The translations under genes and the position numbers were made by a program. 64,000 nucleotides of DNA from Alistipes sp. (GTDB taxonomy: Bacteria; Bacteroidota; Bacteroidia; Bacteroidales; Rikenellaceae), in contig JAFZHB010000008.1 in the NCBI GenBank assembly GCA_017555105.1, positions 1 to 64,000 on the forward strand, given 5' to 3'. The notes beneath the pieces are model-generated. The model saw only the letters and a program-made list of their open reading frames with translations. It had not been told where the DNA came from and did no database searches. Within the stretch, counting starts at the first letter, position 1; every line of letters begins with the position of its first letter. Below are positions 16,957 through 25,181 of the stretch, piece by piece.

Positions 16957-17043
16957 GGAGAGGACGAGATTCGAACTCGTGGTACCCTAATCAGGTACGT
17001 CGGTTTAGCAAACCGGTGGTTTCAGCCACTCACCCACCTCTCC
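16956..17043 (-). tRNA. tRNA-Ser (GCT)
   Basis: The minus strand gives an 88-nt class II tRNA: acceptor GGAGAGG/CCTCTCC with discriminator G, anticodon stem GGTTT...AAACC with anticodon GCT, a long variable arm (CGTACCTGATTAGGGTACC region) and T loop TTCGAAT. CCA is not encoded. Confidence 0.96.
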
Positions 17044-17131
17044 GTTGCCCGTTTTCGGTCGGTTTGTTCCGAAAGGGTGTGCAAATATAGACCCTTTTTT
17101 GGAATTAACAAAATTTAGATGCAAAAAAATG

Positions 17132-17419
17132 TTATTTCAGCGGAATCGAACACTGAATCAAGGCCGCCGTGATGGTTGCACCGGGGATGCAGATGAATAT
17201 CGGCATCAATTCGTTGCGTATACCTGCTAAAGTCAGCACCGCCAATACCAACGCTGTCGACATCAACCCCCAAAAGGCTACACGCCCCGTCTTTTCGGGG
17301 TCCATGCGTTTGCGCTCTTTCTCCGACAAGACATTGATATATTGCGGCTTGAAGCGCACAAAAACAGCCGTTGCGGCCAAAATTGCCGCAATCGACAAGT
17401 TGATGATCAAAACCTCCAT
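17132..17419 (-). CDS. Small membrane protein, DUF3784-like
   Basis: The 95-residue protein has three predicted membrane segments (about 4-21, 48-66 and 71-90) and a cytosolic loop FKPQYINVLSEKERKRMDPE, which resembles the DUF3784 family. Function unknown. It follows the MetH-activation-domain gene by 6 bp and so is the last gene of the corrinoid operon, but such proteins are common and a role in methyl transfer is not implied. Confidence 0.75.
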   Translation of the reverse strand: MEVLIINLSIAAILAATAVFVRFKPQYINVLSEKERKRMDPEKTGRVAFWGLMSTALVLAVLTLAGIRNELMPIFICIPGATITAALIQCSIPLK

Positions 17420-17425
17420 GCGTGG

Positions 17426-18124
17426 CTATTTTTGAACCAAACGACGATAGATGCAACTCTTGTTTTGGCAGACCGCACACCCATATTCACGACGACGCAC
17501 CGCCTTGCCGATACCGATCATGCCGCTCACCGATTTAATCGGATGCATCAGGCACGAAGGGCTCAGCTCAATCTGCGTCGGGTTCTCCCCGATCATGGCA
17601 AAGAGCGGTTTTTGATCGCTCAACGGCCAGTTGCAGTAGCCGGGGCTGTAGCGGTTCGTGATCTTCAATCCGCGAGTCGCTTGCTCTTCGGCCAGAAGTT
17701 CCTGCACAGCATCCATCGCTTTCTCGACGGCCAGCGAACCGATGGCATCGATCATATAGGCCTCCATAAAGTCACCCTGCGCATTGAGCGCATGTGCTTC
17801 ATCCGAGAACAATGCTCCCGCTGTGCAGAGAAAGAGCGCCACCTCCTCGGCCTCTTTTAGGTAGCCACAGACTTGTCGTCCGACGGCAAATTCAACCCCG
17901 TCAATGGTGAGCGTTCCGCCCTGCAAATCGAGCTGCTGAAGCGGGGCTACGAGGTAGCCACCGACAGCCTCTAAATTACTTTCGCTCAACCTCGCAAGTT
18001 GTTCTTGCATATAGAGATAAGCAGGATGCTCGGTATCCTCTAAATGAAGATACCGAGCAAGCTCATCAAGCGAGGGCAACACCTCGCGTAAAGGGTAGCG
18101 GCAGGTATGAAAAAGGCCTTTCAC
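17426..18124 (-). CDS. Stand-alone MetH activation-domain protein (corrinoid system accessory)
   Basis: The 232-residue protein matches the C-terminal activation domain of B12-dependent methionine synthase, the part that binds AdoMet during reductive reactivation. Recognisable blocks are RYSPGYCNWPLSDQ and KSVSGMIGIG. It ends with a Cys cluster, CAVCQNKSCIYRR, typical of stand-alone versions encoded with corrinoid methyltransferases. The gene is separated by 1 bp from the MtaA-like gene upstream. Likely role: keeping the partner corrinoid protein active, or serving as the methyl acceptor module. The exact role is inferred from family and neighbours. Confidence 0.85.
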   Translation of the reverse strand: MKGLFHTCRYPLREVLPSLDELARYLHLEDTEHPAYLYMQEQLARLSESNLEAVGGYLVAPLQQLDLQGGTLTIDGVEFAVGRQVCGYLKEAEEVALFLCTAGALFSDEAHALNAQGDFMEAYMIDAIGSLAVEKAMDAVQELLAEEQATRGLKITNRYSPGYCNWPLSDQKPLFAMIGENPTQIELSPSCLMHPIKSVSGMIGIGKAVRRREYGCAVCQNKSCIYRRLVQK

Positions 18125-18125
18125 C

Positions 18126-19121
18126 CTACTGCTGATTATAGGCCTCTACCGCATCGAAGAAGGCCTTGATATTCGCCTCGGGAACGGCGGGCGGAAGGTC
18201 GCAACCGGTCGAGATAACGAAGTTCTTGGCCTCGCGCGTCTTCTCCAGCAGATCGGTCGTAGCGGCAGCCACCTCCTCGGGGGTAGCCTGCTTAAGCACA
18301 CCTACCGGATCGAGGTTGCCCATCACGAGAATATTCTCCGGGACCTCCGTCAACGCCTGCGGAATATCTACCAAGTTACCAAAGTGCATCGCTGCTGCAC
18401 CCGACTCCACCATGGCGCCCGTGCACTGGCCCGTGTTGCCACAGTTGTGCAGAATGACCGTGAAGTCATCGTCCTGTACGGCCTCTACGATCTGCTTGAT
18501 GTAGGGCGTGGCGTACATCTGATGATCCTCGTTCGAGAGCAGACCGGCAGCCGGCTCAGCCATCACTACACCTGCTACGCCCGTAGCCTTGAGCGCCTTG
18601 CAGTAGTCGATCAGGAAAGCGGTACACTTATCGAGCAGGTTCATGATCACATCGGGCTCGATGTAGATCGCCACCATGATCTCGCTCATGTCGTAGAGAC
18701 GACCTGCCAGCGAGAAGGGACCGATGCAACCGGCCAATACGGGGCGATCCTTGATCTGCTCGGCAGCCAGGCGGTTAGCCTTCAGGTACTCGGGAACGCG
18801 AGCAGCGTCGAGCGACGGCACCTGCAGCGCATCCACCGAGGCAGCGTCCGAAACCAGACGACCCGTTACGGTCGGGATCTCCTCCTCCGGAATCAGGATC
18901 GGCGCGCCAAAGGCCTCAGCCTCGACCGTCAGGTCCATGATTACGGTGCAAGCAGCCGAGGGATAACGCTCGGCGAGCGCCTTGATGGCAGCGAAGTGAA
19001 CCTCGCCGTCGGTCACAGCCTCGCGTACGGTTTTACCGATGTACTCAATACCCGGATGGGTCATAATCGGAAGGGCGATGCGCTTCGGGGAGTTCATCAC
19101 CTCCGCAATCCACTGTTTCAT
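18126..19121 (-). CDS. MtaA/CmuA-type corrinoid methyltransferase (URO-D family)
   Basis: The 331-residue protein belongs to the uroporphyrinogen decarboxylase-like methyltransferases that move a methyl group between a corrinoid protein and a thiol or pterin acceptor. The zinc signature His-x-Cys...Cys is present: His225 and Cys227 in LHNCGNTG, and Cys307 in STGCDLPP. Real URO-D enzymes of haem synthesis lack this pattern. It lies 13 bp after the corrinoid protein gene and 1 bp before the activation-domain gene, so the three proteins probably act together. The methyl acceptor is not determined; tetrahydrofolate is more likely than coenzyme M in a Bacteroidales. Confidence 0.88.
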   Translation of the reverse strand: MKQWIAEVMNSPKRIALPIMTHPGIEYIGKTVREAVTDGEVHFAAIKALAERYPSAACTVIMDLTVEAEAFGAPILIPEEEIPTVTGRLVSDAASVDALQVPSLDAARVPEYLKANRLAAEQIKDRPVLAGCIGPFSLAGRLYDMSEIMVAIYIEPDVIMNLLDKCTAFLIDYCKALKATGVAGVVMAEPAAGLLSNEDHQMYATPYIKQIVEAVQDDDFTVILHNCGNTGQCTGAMVESGAAAMHFGNLVDIPQALTEVPENILVMGNLDPVGVLKQATPEEVAAATTDLLEKTREAKNFVISTGCDLPPAVPEANIKAFFDAVEAYNQQ

Positions 19122-19134
19122 GCCACTGCGGGTT

Positions 19135-19806
19135 TTATGCGTTCAAAAAGCCCTCCAGGAGTTTGATGTCGTCCTGCGGATCGGCTGCATAACCATCAGC
19201 ACCGATCTCGGCTGCGAACTCGGCCGATACGGGAGCGCCACCCACGATAAACTTCGTCTCGGGATACTTCTCGTGTACCTTGTCGATGATCGTCTTCATG
19301 TTGGTCATCGTCGTCGTCAGCAGAGCCGAAAGACCTACATAGGCATTCGGGTGCTCATCGAGGGCTGCGATGAACTTCTCGGGCGAAGCATCCACACCCA
19401 GGTCGATAACCTCCCAGCCGGCGCCCTCTACCATCATGCAAACGAGGTTCTTGCCGATATCGTGCAGGTCGCCAAAGACCGTACCCATGATGAAGGTACC
19501 CTTGCGCTGCACCTCACCCGACGAGAAGTAGGGCTTGATGTAGGTCAGAGCAGCATTCATCGCCTTGGCCGAAAGCAGCATCTGGGGCACAAAGATCTTG
19601 CCTTCGGTGAACTTCTGGCCTACGCAGGTCATAGCCGGAATAAGAGCCGTATCCATGATCTCCGACGGAGCAATGCCGGCCTCCAGAGCCTGCTGCGTCA
19701 GTTCCTGAGCGCCATCCTGGCCACGCATCTGCGGCGGATAGGGCGAAGCAGCGTTGATCTTACCAAACTCAACACAGGTAAAGAGTTTTTCTAACAATTC
19801 ATTCAT
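19135..19806 (-). CDS. Corrinoid protein of a methyltransferase system (MtaC/MttC-like)
   Basis: This 223-residue protein has the MetH-type helical cap (about 1-95) and the B12-binding Rossmann domain with the base-off signature DxHxxG: Asp113, His115, Gly118 in GDLHDIGKN. Later blocks VGLSALLTTTM and IVGGAPV are also typical. It would carry the methyl group on cobalt between a substrate-specific methyltransferase and the MtaA-like protein encoded next. It is the first gene of the minus-strand operon and faces a divergent operon that encodes another URO-D-fold protein. Confidence 0.92.
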   Translation of the reverse strand: MNELLEKLFTCVEFGKINAASPYPPQMRGQDGAQELTQQALEAGIAPSEIMDTALIPAMTCVGQKFTEGKIFVPQMLLSAKAMNAALTYIKPYFSSGEVQRKGTFIMGTVFGDLHDIGKNLVCMMVEGAGWEVIDLGVDASPEKFIAALDEHPNAYVGLSALLTTTMTNMKTIIDKVHEKYPETKFIVGGAPVSAEFAAEIGADGYAADPQDDIKLLEGFLNA

Positions 19807-19846
19807 AGCTTATTGGGTATTATTGGTTTGTTTACATTTTATCGTG

Positions 19847-19878
19847 CGAATATACGAATAAAAAAGCAATCTATCAAA
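19847..19878 (-). promoter_or_regulatory. Promoter of the corrinoid operon
   Basis: On the minus strand TTTG (19875-19878) precedes TATATTCG (19847-19854) by 20 bp, matching the Bacteroidetes consensus with one change. The leader would be about 35 nt, too short for a cobalamin riboswitch. Confidence 0.65.
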
Positions 19879-19924
19879 TTAAATTTAAGAAAGTGCCCAA
19901 GGGTCGAAATTTCCACAATTCCGT

Positions 19925-19955
19925 TTTGAAATTCGCGCGCGAATACCTATATTTG
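19925..19955 (+). promoter_or_regulatory. Promoter of the sugar oxidation operon
   Basis: TTTG (19925-19928), a spacer of 19 bp and TATATTTG (19948-19955) are an exact match to the Bacteroidetes consensus. It sits back to back with the corrinoid operon promoter about 70 bp away, so one regulator could control both. It also excludes a start codon at 19893. Confidence 0.85.
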
Positions 19956-19988
19956 TTCGATTTTAGACTAACCTTTCGACTGCAGAAA

Positions 19989-21791
19989 ATGAAACGAGTT
20001 TATACCCTGCTGCTTACACTGCTTACCCCCTGTCTGCTGGCTGCCGGAAACATCTACCTCTCCCCCACGGGCAACGACCGCGCTGAGGGCACGAAGACCG
20101 ATCCGCTCCGCACGCCGCATGCCGCTTTGAAGCTGGCGCGCGAATGGCGTCGCACGGCCGACGAGCGCGCTGTGGGAGGTATTCAGATCCTCTTTGAGGA
20201 GGGACGCTACCACCTGGATCGCCCCCTCTACCTTCGTCCGGAGGATAGCGGCACGGCCGATTCCCCCACGCTGCTTACGGCCGCACCCGATGCTGCCGGC
20301 AAGGTTTTTATCGTGGGTAGCCACACCCTCTCCGGATGGCGGCGCGAGGGCGATTGCTGGACGGTGGATGCTCCGCGCGAGCATGGTCGTCCGCTCTTGA
20401 CGCGCCAACTCTGGGGTTGCAAAGGAAAGTTACACCGCGCCAACCAATTTGGTGCGACACAGATGGAGCGCATGATCGCCTTCGATGCGGAGAATCGCAC
20501 GATCACCATTCCGAAACCTACGATTAAGGGCTTGGAACAGGCTGAGCAGCTGGAGATGATGGTGCACCAGCGTTGGGCAACTGCAATTCTGCGTGTAAAA
20601 GAGATGCGCTATGAGGGTGATCAGGCGATCCTCTCGTTCCGCGAGCCGGAGAGCTATTTGGAGTTCGCTCACCCCTGGCCGCAGCCGGTCATCGGCGAGG
20701 AGCGCGGCAACTCGTCGTTCATGCTGATGAATGCTCGAGAGCTGCTCGACGAGCCGCTGGAGTGGTGGCAGGATTACGCCACGGGGCGCATCTATCTCTA
20801 CCACAACGATCCCTCCTTCGATCCGAATCGGGAGGCGATCTGTATCCCCTACCTGGAACAGTTGATGCTGATTGAGGGTGCACCGCAACACTCGGTGGAG
20901 CACATCACCTTCCGCGGGTTGACTTTTGCCGACACGGCTTGGAATCGTCCTTCGGAGAGAGGTCATGTGACCCTGCAGGGTGGCTTTGCCTTTATCGATG
21001 GCTATAAGCTCTACGAGAAGGAGGGCTTCGCTTGGGATCCCAACCTTGAGAACCAGGCGTGGATCGAGCGCCCCGAGGCAGCCGTTACGGTACGCAATGC
21101 CCGCCATCTGAATTTCGAGGCGTGTCAGTTTGTTGCCCTGGGTGCTACGGGTCTGGATCTGGAACGCAATGTACACCATACCGCGGTGCGCGGTTGTACC
21201 TTCCGCAACATCGGCGGCACGGCACTGATGGCCGGCTCGTTTGGCGAAGGGGCAACCGAGGTGCATATCCCCTATCACCAGGTCGGTTCGCAGGAGGGCT
21301 TCTGTAGCCACCTTATCTTTGCCGAGAACCACATCACGGAGGCTACGCGAGAGGATTGGGGTGCCGTGGGTATCGGTTGCGGTTATGTGAGTGACACGCA
21401 GATCCTCGACAATGTGATCGATGGCGTGAACTACTCGGGCATTGCCGTCGGCTGGGGTTGGACCAAGCACGATACGGGTATGCACAACAACCGCATTGCG
21501 GGCAACACGCTGCGAAACTATGCTCGCCAACTTTACGACACGGGTGGCATCTACACGCTCTCAAATCAACCCAACTCGGTGATCGAGAACAATACGATCT
21601 ACAAGCCCTATCCGGCTCCCTACGCCACGAACTACCGCGGCTTCTGCATCTACCTCGATGCAGCGACCGACGGCTACACGATCCGCAACAACTGGTGTGA
21701 GGTCCCCGATTCGTTCGGTTTCAATAACCCGGGCCCTGCCGTACGCTTCGAGGGCAAGAATGGCCCCGACGCTCCCAAACAGACAAAATAA
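19989..21791 (+). CDS. Secreted right-handed beta-helix protein, GH141-like glycosidase candidate
   Basis: I place the start at 19989, after the promoter; it opens a signal peptide (MKRVYTLLLTLLTPCLLAAG). The mature protein starts NIYLSPTGND and contains parallel beta-helix rungs from about residue 300 (FRGLTFADTAW, VRGCTFRNIGG, YDTGGIYTLSNQP). This layout and the 600-residue length resemble GH141, which includes an alpha-L-fucosidase from rhamnogalacturonan-II degradation. L-galactose differs from L-fucose only at C6, and the genes downstream fit L-galactose oxidation, so an alpha-L-galactosidase role is possible. Family assignment is from pattern memory only. First gene of an eight-gene operon. 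Confidence 0.75.
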   Translation: MKRVYTLLLTLLTPCLLAAGNIYLSPTGNDRAEGTKTDPLRTPHAALKLAREWRRTADERAVGGIQILFEEGRYHLDRPLYLRPEDSGTADSPTLLTAAPDAAGKVFIVGSHTLSGWRREGDCWTVDAPREHGRPLLTRQLWGCKGKLHRANQFGATQMERMIAFDAENRTITIPKPTIKGLEQAEQLEMMVHQRWATAILRVKEMRYEGDQAILSFREPESYLEFAHPWPQPVIGEERGNSSFMLMNARELLDEPLEWWQDYATGRIYLYHNDPSFDPNREAICIPYLEQLMLIEGAPQHSVEHITFRGLTFADTAWNRPSERGHVTLQGGFAFIDGYKLYEKEGFAWDPNLENQAWIERPEAAVTVRNARHLNFEACQFVALGATGLDLERNVHHTAVRGCTFRNIGGTALMAGSFGEGATEVHIPYHQVGSQEGFCSHLIFAENHITEATREDWGAVGIGCGYVSDTQILDNVIDGVNYSGIAVGWGWTKHDTGMHNNRIAGNTLRNYARQLYDTGGIYTLSNQPNSVIENNTIYKPYPAPYATNYRGFCIYLDAATDGYTIRNNWCEVPDSFGFNNPGPAVRFEGKNGPDAPKQTK

Positions 21792-21820
21792 CGAGATAAT
21801 AAACATAAATAACAAACACC

Positions 21821-24076
21821 GTGAAACAAACCAACTACCATCTTTTCGATTTCCTGGATTTCGATCCGGATTTGCAGGTGAATGAATCGCTGTGGAAGGC
21901 CTATGCGCCGACAGCCATCGAGGTTGTCGAGGGCGAGGTGCACATCACCGTCCCCTTCCAGAAGCAGCAGCTGGCAGCCGATATGGCAGCAGATACGGCT
22001 GTCGAGCCGATTAACCATACGCTCATCGTGCGTGCTTATGGCGACCAGATCGTGCGTCTGTTTATGAGCGCTGACGACCGCGCACCGCGCGAGGAGTCGG
22101 AGATGCTCTGTGTAGCACCGAGCCTGAGCCGCGAGCCGCTGACGGCTACGCTCATCGACCGCTGCTGGCAGTTCCACGACTCGAAGGGTAAGCTGCGTGG
22201 TGAGCTGAACCTCCGCGAGGCGGTGATTGACTTCTGGAGCGACCTGCTGCCGGGCCCGCAGTCGACGATTGACCTTACGATCTACCCCGATGGCGATCAG
22301 AAGAAGCCCGTGCGCCTCTCGGCCTACGACCACTTCTCGCCCCCGCGCTACGATGCGCTGCCGTTAGCCTTCTGCCAGAAGGAGGGGGTGAACGAGCGCG
22401 CTACGCTCTCGTTTGAGTGCAAGGCCGACGAGTGCTTCGCCGGTACGGGTGAGCGTTTCACGAAGATGGACCTTGCAGGTCACACCTTCCAGCTCAAGAA
22501 CCAGGACGGTCAGGGTGTCAACAACCGCCGTGCCTATAAGAATATCCCCTTCTACCTCTCGAACCGCATGTATGGTGTCTTCTACCACACGAGCGACTAC
22601 TGCAAGCTCTCGCTGGCCGACCACTCGACCCGCTCGGTGCAGTTCCTGGCCGACGGTGCGGAGGTGGATGCCTTCCTGATTGGTGGTTCGACGCCCGAGC
22701 GCGTGCTCTACAACTACCGCTCGCTGACCGGCTTCCCGACCCTGCCCCCGATGTGGAGCTTCGGTATCTGGATGAGCCGCATGACCTACTTCTCGGCTGA
22801 CGAGGTGGAGGAGATCTGCAACCGCCTGCGCAAGGAGCACTACCCCTGCGATGTGATCCACCTCGACACGGGTTGGTTCCGCACGGACTGGCTCTGCGAG
22901 TGGAAATTCAACCCCGAGCGCTTCCCCGATCCGAAGGGCTTCCTCACGCGTCTGAAGAACGACGGCTACCGCGTATCGCTCTGGCAGTTGCCCTATGTGG
23001 CACAGGGTGCCGAGCAGATCAACGAGGCGAAGGAGAACCGCTACATCGCTCCGCTGACCAACGAGCAGGAGCACAACGATGGCTCGAACTTCTCGACACT
23101 CGACTACGCCGGTACGATCGACTTCACCTACCCGAAGGCCACCGAGTGGTACAAGGGCTTGTTGAAGGAACTGCTCGATATGGGCGTTGTCTGCATCAAG
23201 ACCGACTTCGGTGAGAACATCCACATGGATGCCGACTACTACGGCATGAAGCCCGAGCAGCTCAACAACCTCTATGCGCTGCTCTATCAGAAGGCCGCCT
23301 ACGAAATCACGAAGGAGGTGACGGGCGACGGCATTGTCTGGGCGCGTGCCGCTTGGGCAGGTTGCCAGCGCTACCCACTCCATTGGGGTGGTGACTCGGC
23401 CTCGACCTGGGACGGCATGGCCGGCTCGATCAAGGGCGGTCTGCACTTCGGTCTCTCGGGATTTGGCTTCTGGAGCCACGATGTTCCCGGCTTCCACTCG
23501 TTGCCGAACTTTATGAACTCGCCTCTCTCGGAGAATGTTTATGTGCGCTGGTCGCAGTTTGGTGTCTTCACCTCGCATATGCGCTACCACGGATCGTTCA
23601 AGCGTGAGCCGTGGCACTACCCCGCCATCGCCCCGATCGTGAAGCGTTGGTGGAAGCTGCGCTACCGCCTGATGCCCTACATCATGCAGGAGGCCAAGAC
23701 GGCCACTGAGACCGGTTATCCGATGCTGCGTGCTCTGTTGATGCACCACGCCGACGATCGTCAGGTATGGCACATCGACGACGAGTACTACTTCGGCTCG
23801 CAGTTCCTCGTAGCTCCGGTGATGAATGACGAGGGCGTGCGCGACATATACCTGCCCGAGGGTCGTTGGGTGAACTTCTTCACGGGCGAGCGCCACGAGG
23901 GTGGCCGCTGGTTGAAGGGTGTCGAGGTACCGCTCGAGCTCATGCCGGTCTATGTGCGTGAGGGTGCGGAGATCGCCCTCTACCCCAACGAGGAGGTTGA
24001 GTGCACGGATCAGATGGATCTCTCGAAGGCAGAGACGCTCGTGATCGATGAGAAGTTTAACGGTTTGAAGTTCTAA
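21821..24076 (+). CDS. Cytoplasmic GH31 alpha-glycosidase (alpha-xylosidase-like)
   Basis: The 751-residue protein starts with GTG and has no signal peptide, so it acts on imported sugar. GH31 landmarks: nucleophile Asp462 in KTDFGEN, acid/base Asp525 in WGGDSAS, and GLSGFGFWSHDVPGF. These segments are closer to E. coli YicI (alpha-xylosidase) than to alpha-glucosidases. Rhamnogalacturonan-II carries 2-O-methyl-xylose, so a methylated alpha-xyloside is one possible substrate, but other alpha-linked sugars cannot be excluded. The gene lies 29 bp after the beta-helix gene and 7 bp before a URO-D-fold gene, and their coupling is notable. Confidence 0.9.
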   Translation: MKQTNYHLFDFLDFDPDLQVNESLWKAYAPTAIEVVEGEVHITVPFQKQQLAADMAADTAVEPINHTLIVRAYGDQIVRLFMSADDRAPREESEMLCVAPSLSREPLTATLIDRCWQFHDSKGKLRGELNLREAVIDFWSDLLPGPQSTIDLTIYPDGDQKKPVRLSAYDHFSPPRYDALPLAFCQKEGVNERATLSFECKADECFAGTGERFTKMDLAGHTFQLKNQDGQGVNNRRAYKNIPFYLSNRMYGVFYHTSDYCKLSLADHSTRSVQFLADGAEVDAFLIGGSTPERVLYNYRSLTGFPTLPPMWSFGIWMSRMTYFSADEVEEICNRLRKEHYPCDVIHLDTGWFRTDWLCEWKFNPERFPDPKGFLTRLKNDGYRVSLWQLPYVAQGAEQINEAKENRYIAPLTNEQEHNDGSNFSTLDYAGTIDFTYPKATEWYKGLLKELLDMGVVCIKTDFGENIHMDADYYGMKPEQLNNLYALLYQKAAYEITKEVTGDGIVWARAAWAGCQRYPLHWGGDSASTWDGMAGSIKGGLHFGLSGFGFWSHDVPGFHSLPNFMNSPLSENVYVRWSQFGVFTSHMRYHGSFKREPWHYPAIAPIVKRWWKLRYRLMPYIMQEAKTATETGYPMLRALLMHHADDRQVWHIDDEYYFGSQFLVAPVMNDEGVRDIYLPEGRWVNFFTGERHEGGRWLKGVEVPLELMPVYVREGAEIALYPNEEVECTDQMDLSKAETLVIDEKFNGLKF

Positions 24077-24083
24077 CAACAAC

Positions 24084-25148
24084 ATGAATACTTGGAAGAA
24101 AAATTGGGAGGAGTCGAAACAGCACTACCTCGATTGGTGGCAGCACAAAGGGTGTGTGGTTACCATGTGGGAGCACTTTCAGCAGGGGGTAACGCCCCAT
24201 GCCGAGGTGGCAGCCCCGGCACCTGCGGCCGACTGGAATCAGCGTTGGTTTGATCCGGCATGGCGTGCTGCCGAGCTCGATCACTATGTAGCACACAGCT
24301 CCTTGAAGGCGGATATGATCCCTGTAGCCAACACGCAGCTCGGCCCGGGCTCGTTGGCAGCTATTCTGGGTGGTCGCCTCGAAGGTGGCCCCGATACGAT
24401 CTGGATCCACCCCGCCGAGCAGTGTGGCGACGAGATCCTTTTCGACCCCGAAAATGAGGCGTGGAAACTCCACAAGGCGCTGCTCAAGGCTTGTAAGGAG
24501 AAGGCTCAGGGTAACTACTATGTCGGTATGCCCGACCTGATGGAGGGCCTCGATGTCTTGGCTGCAATTCGCGGCACGGACAATGTCCTGCTCGATACGA
24601 TGATCAACCCCGAACTGCTCGATGCACAGCTGCAGCAGGTGAACGACATCTACTTCAAGGTCTACGACGAGCTCTACGACATCGTGCGTGAGGACGACGG
24701 TATGGCCTTCTGCTACTTCTCGATCTGGGGACCGGGTCGCGTGAGCAAGCTGCAGAGCGACATCTCGATCATGATCTCGGAGGAGGACTACCGCCGTTTT
24801 GTGCAGCCCTACATCCGTCAGCAGTGTCAGCGTCTGGATCACACACTCTACCACCTCGATGGCGTAGGTGCGATCCGCCACCTCGACGCGCTGCTCGAGA
24901 TCGATGAGCTGGATGCCATTCAGTGGACGCCCGGTGTGGGTGAGCCGCAGGGAGGCGATAAGAAGTGGTACGATCTCTACCGTCGCATCAAGGCCGGAGG
25001 CAAGTCGATCGAGGCCAATTGGATTACGCTCGATGAGCTGGAGCCGCTGTTGGACAATGTCGGTGCAGAGGGTATGCTCCTCTCGATGGATTTCCACAAC
25101 GAGGCCGAGGTGGAGCAGGCGCTGAAGATTGTGGAGCGCTACCGTTAA
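24084..25148 (+). CDS. URO-D-superfamily protein, candidate substrate-specific methyltransferase
   Basis: The 354-residue protein has the TIM-barrel pattern of the uroporphyrinogen decarboxylase superfamily (IWGPGRVSKLQSDISIMISEEDY and the end strand GMLLSMDFH region), but is only distantly like the MtaA-type protein at 18126. The His-x-Cys zinc motif is replaced by His257-Leu-Asp259 in YHLDGVG. Proteins of this kind act as methyl-donor-side enzymes in several corrinoid demethylation systems. Its position in a glycosidase and sugar oxidation operon, opposite a corrinoid operon, suggests transfer of a methyl group from an O-methylated sugar to the corrinoid protein. That substrate is inferred. 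Confidence 0.75.
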   Translation: MNTWKKNWEESKQHYLDWWQHKGCVVTMWEHFQQGVTPHAEVAAPAPAADWNQRWFDPAWRAAELDHYVAHSSLKADMIPVANTQLGPGSLAAILGGRLEGGPDTIWIHPAEQCGDEILFDPENEAWKLHKALLKACKEKAQGNYYVGMPDLMEGLDVLAAIRGTDNVLLDTMINPELLDAQLQQVNDIYFKVYDELYDIVREDDGMAFCYFSIWGPGRVSKLQSDISIMISEEDYRRFVQPYIRQQCQRLDHTLYHLDGVGAIRHLDALLEIDELDAIQWTPGVGEPQGGDKKWYDLYRRIKAGGKSIEANWITLDELEPLLDNVGAEGMLLSMDFHNEAEVEQALKIVERYR

Positions 25149-25181
25149 ACCTACAGACAAACAAACAACCTAAAACTACTT

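Noticed and set aside
19122..19128. GCCACTG, the core of a B12 box, between two corrinoid operon genes
   Set aside because: It lies on the wrong strand, in a 13-bp gap, with none of the other cobalamin riboswitch elements.
19893..19988. Upstream start for the beta-helix protein
   Set aside because: The consensus promoter at 19925-19955 lies inside this stretch, and a clean signal peptide begins at 19989.
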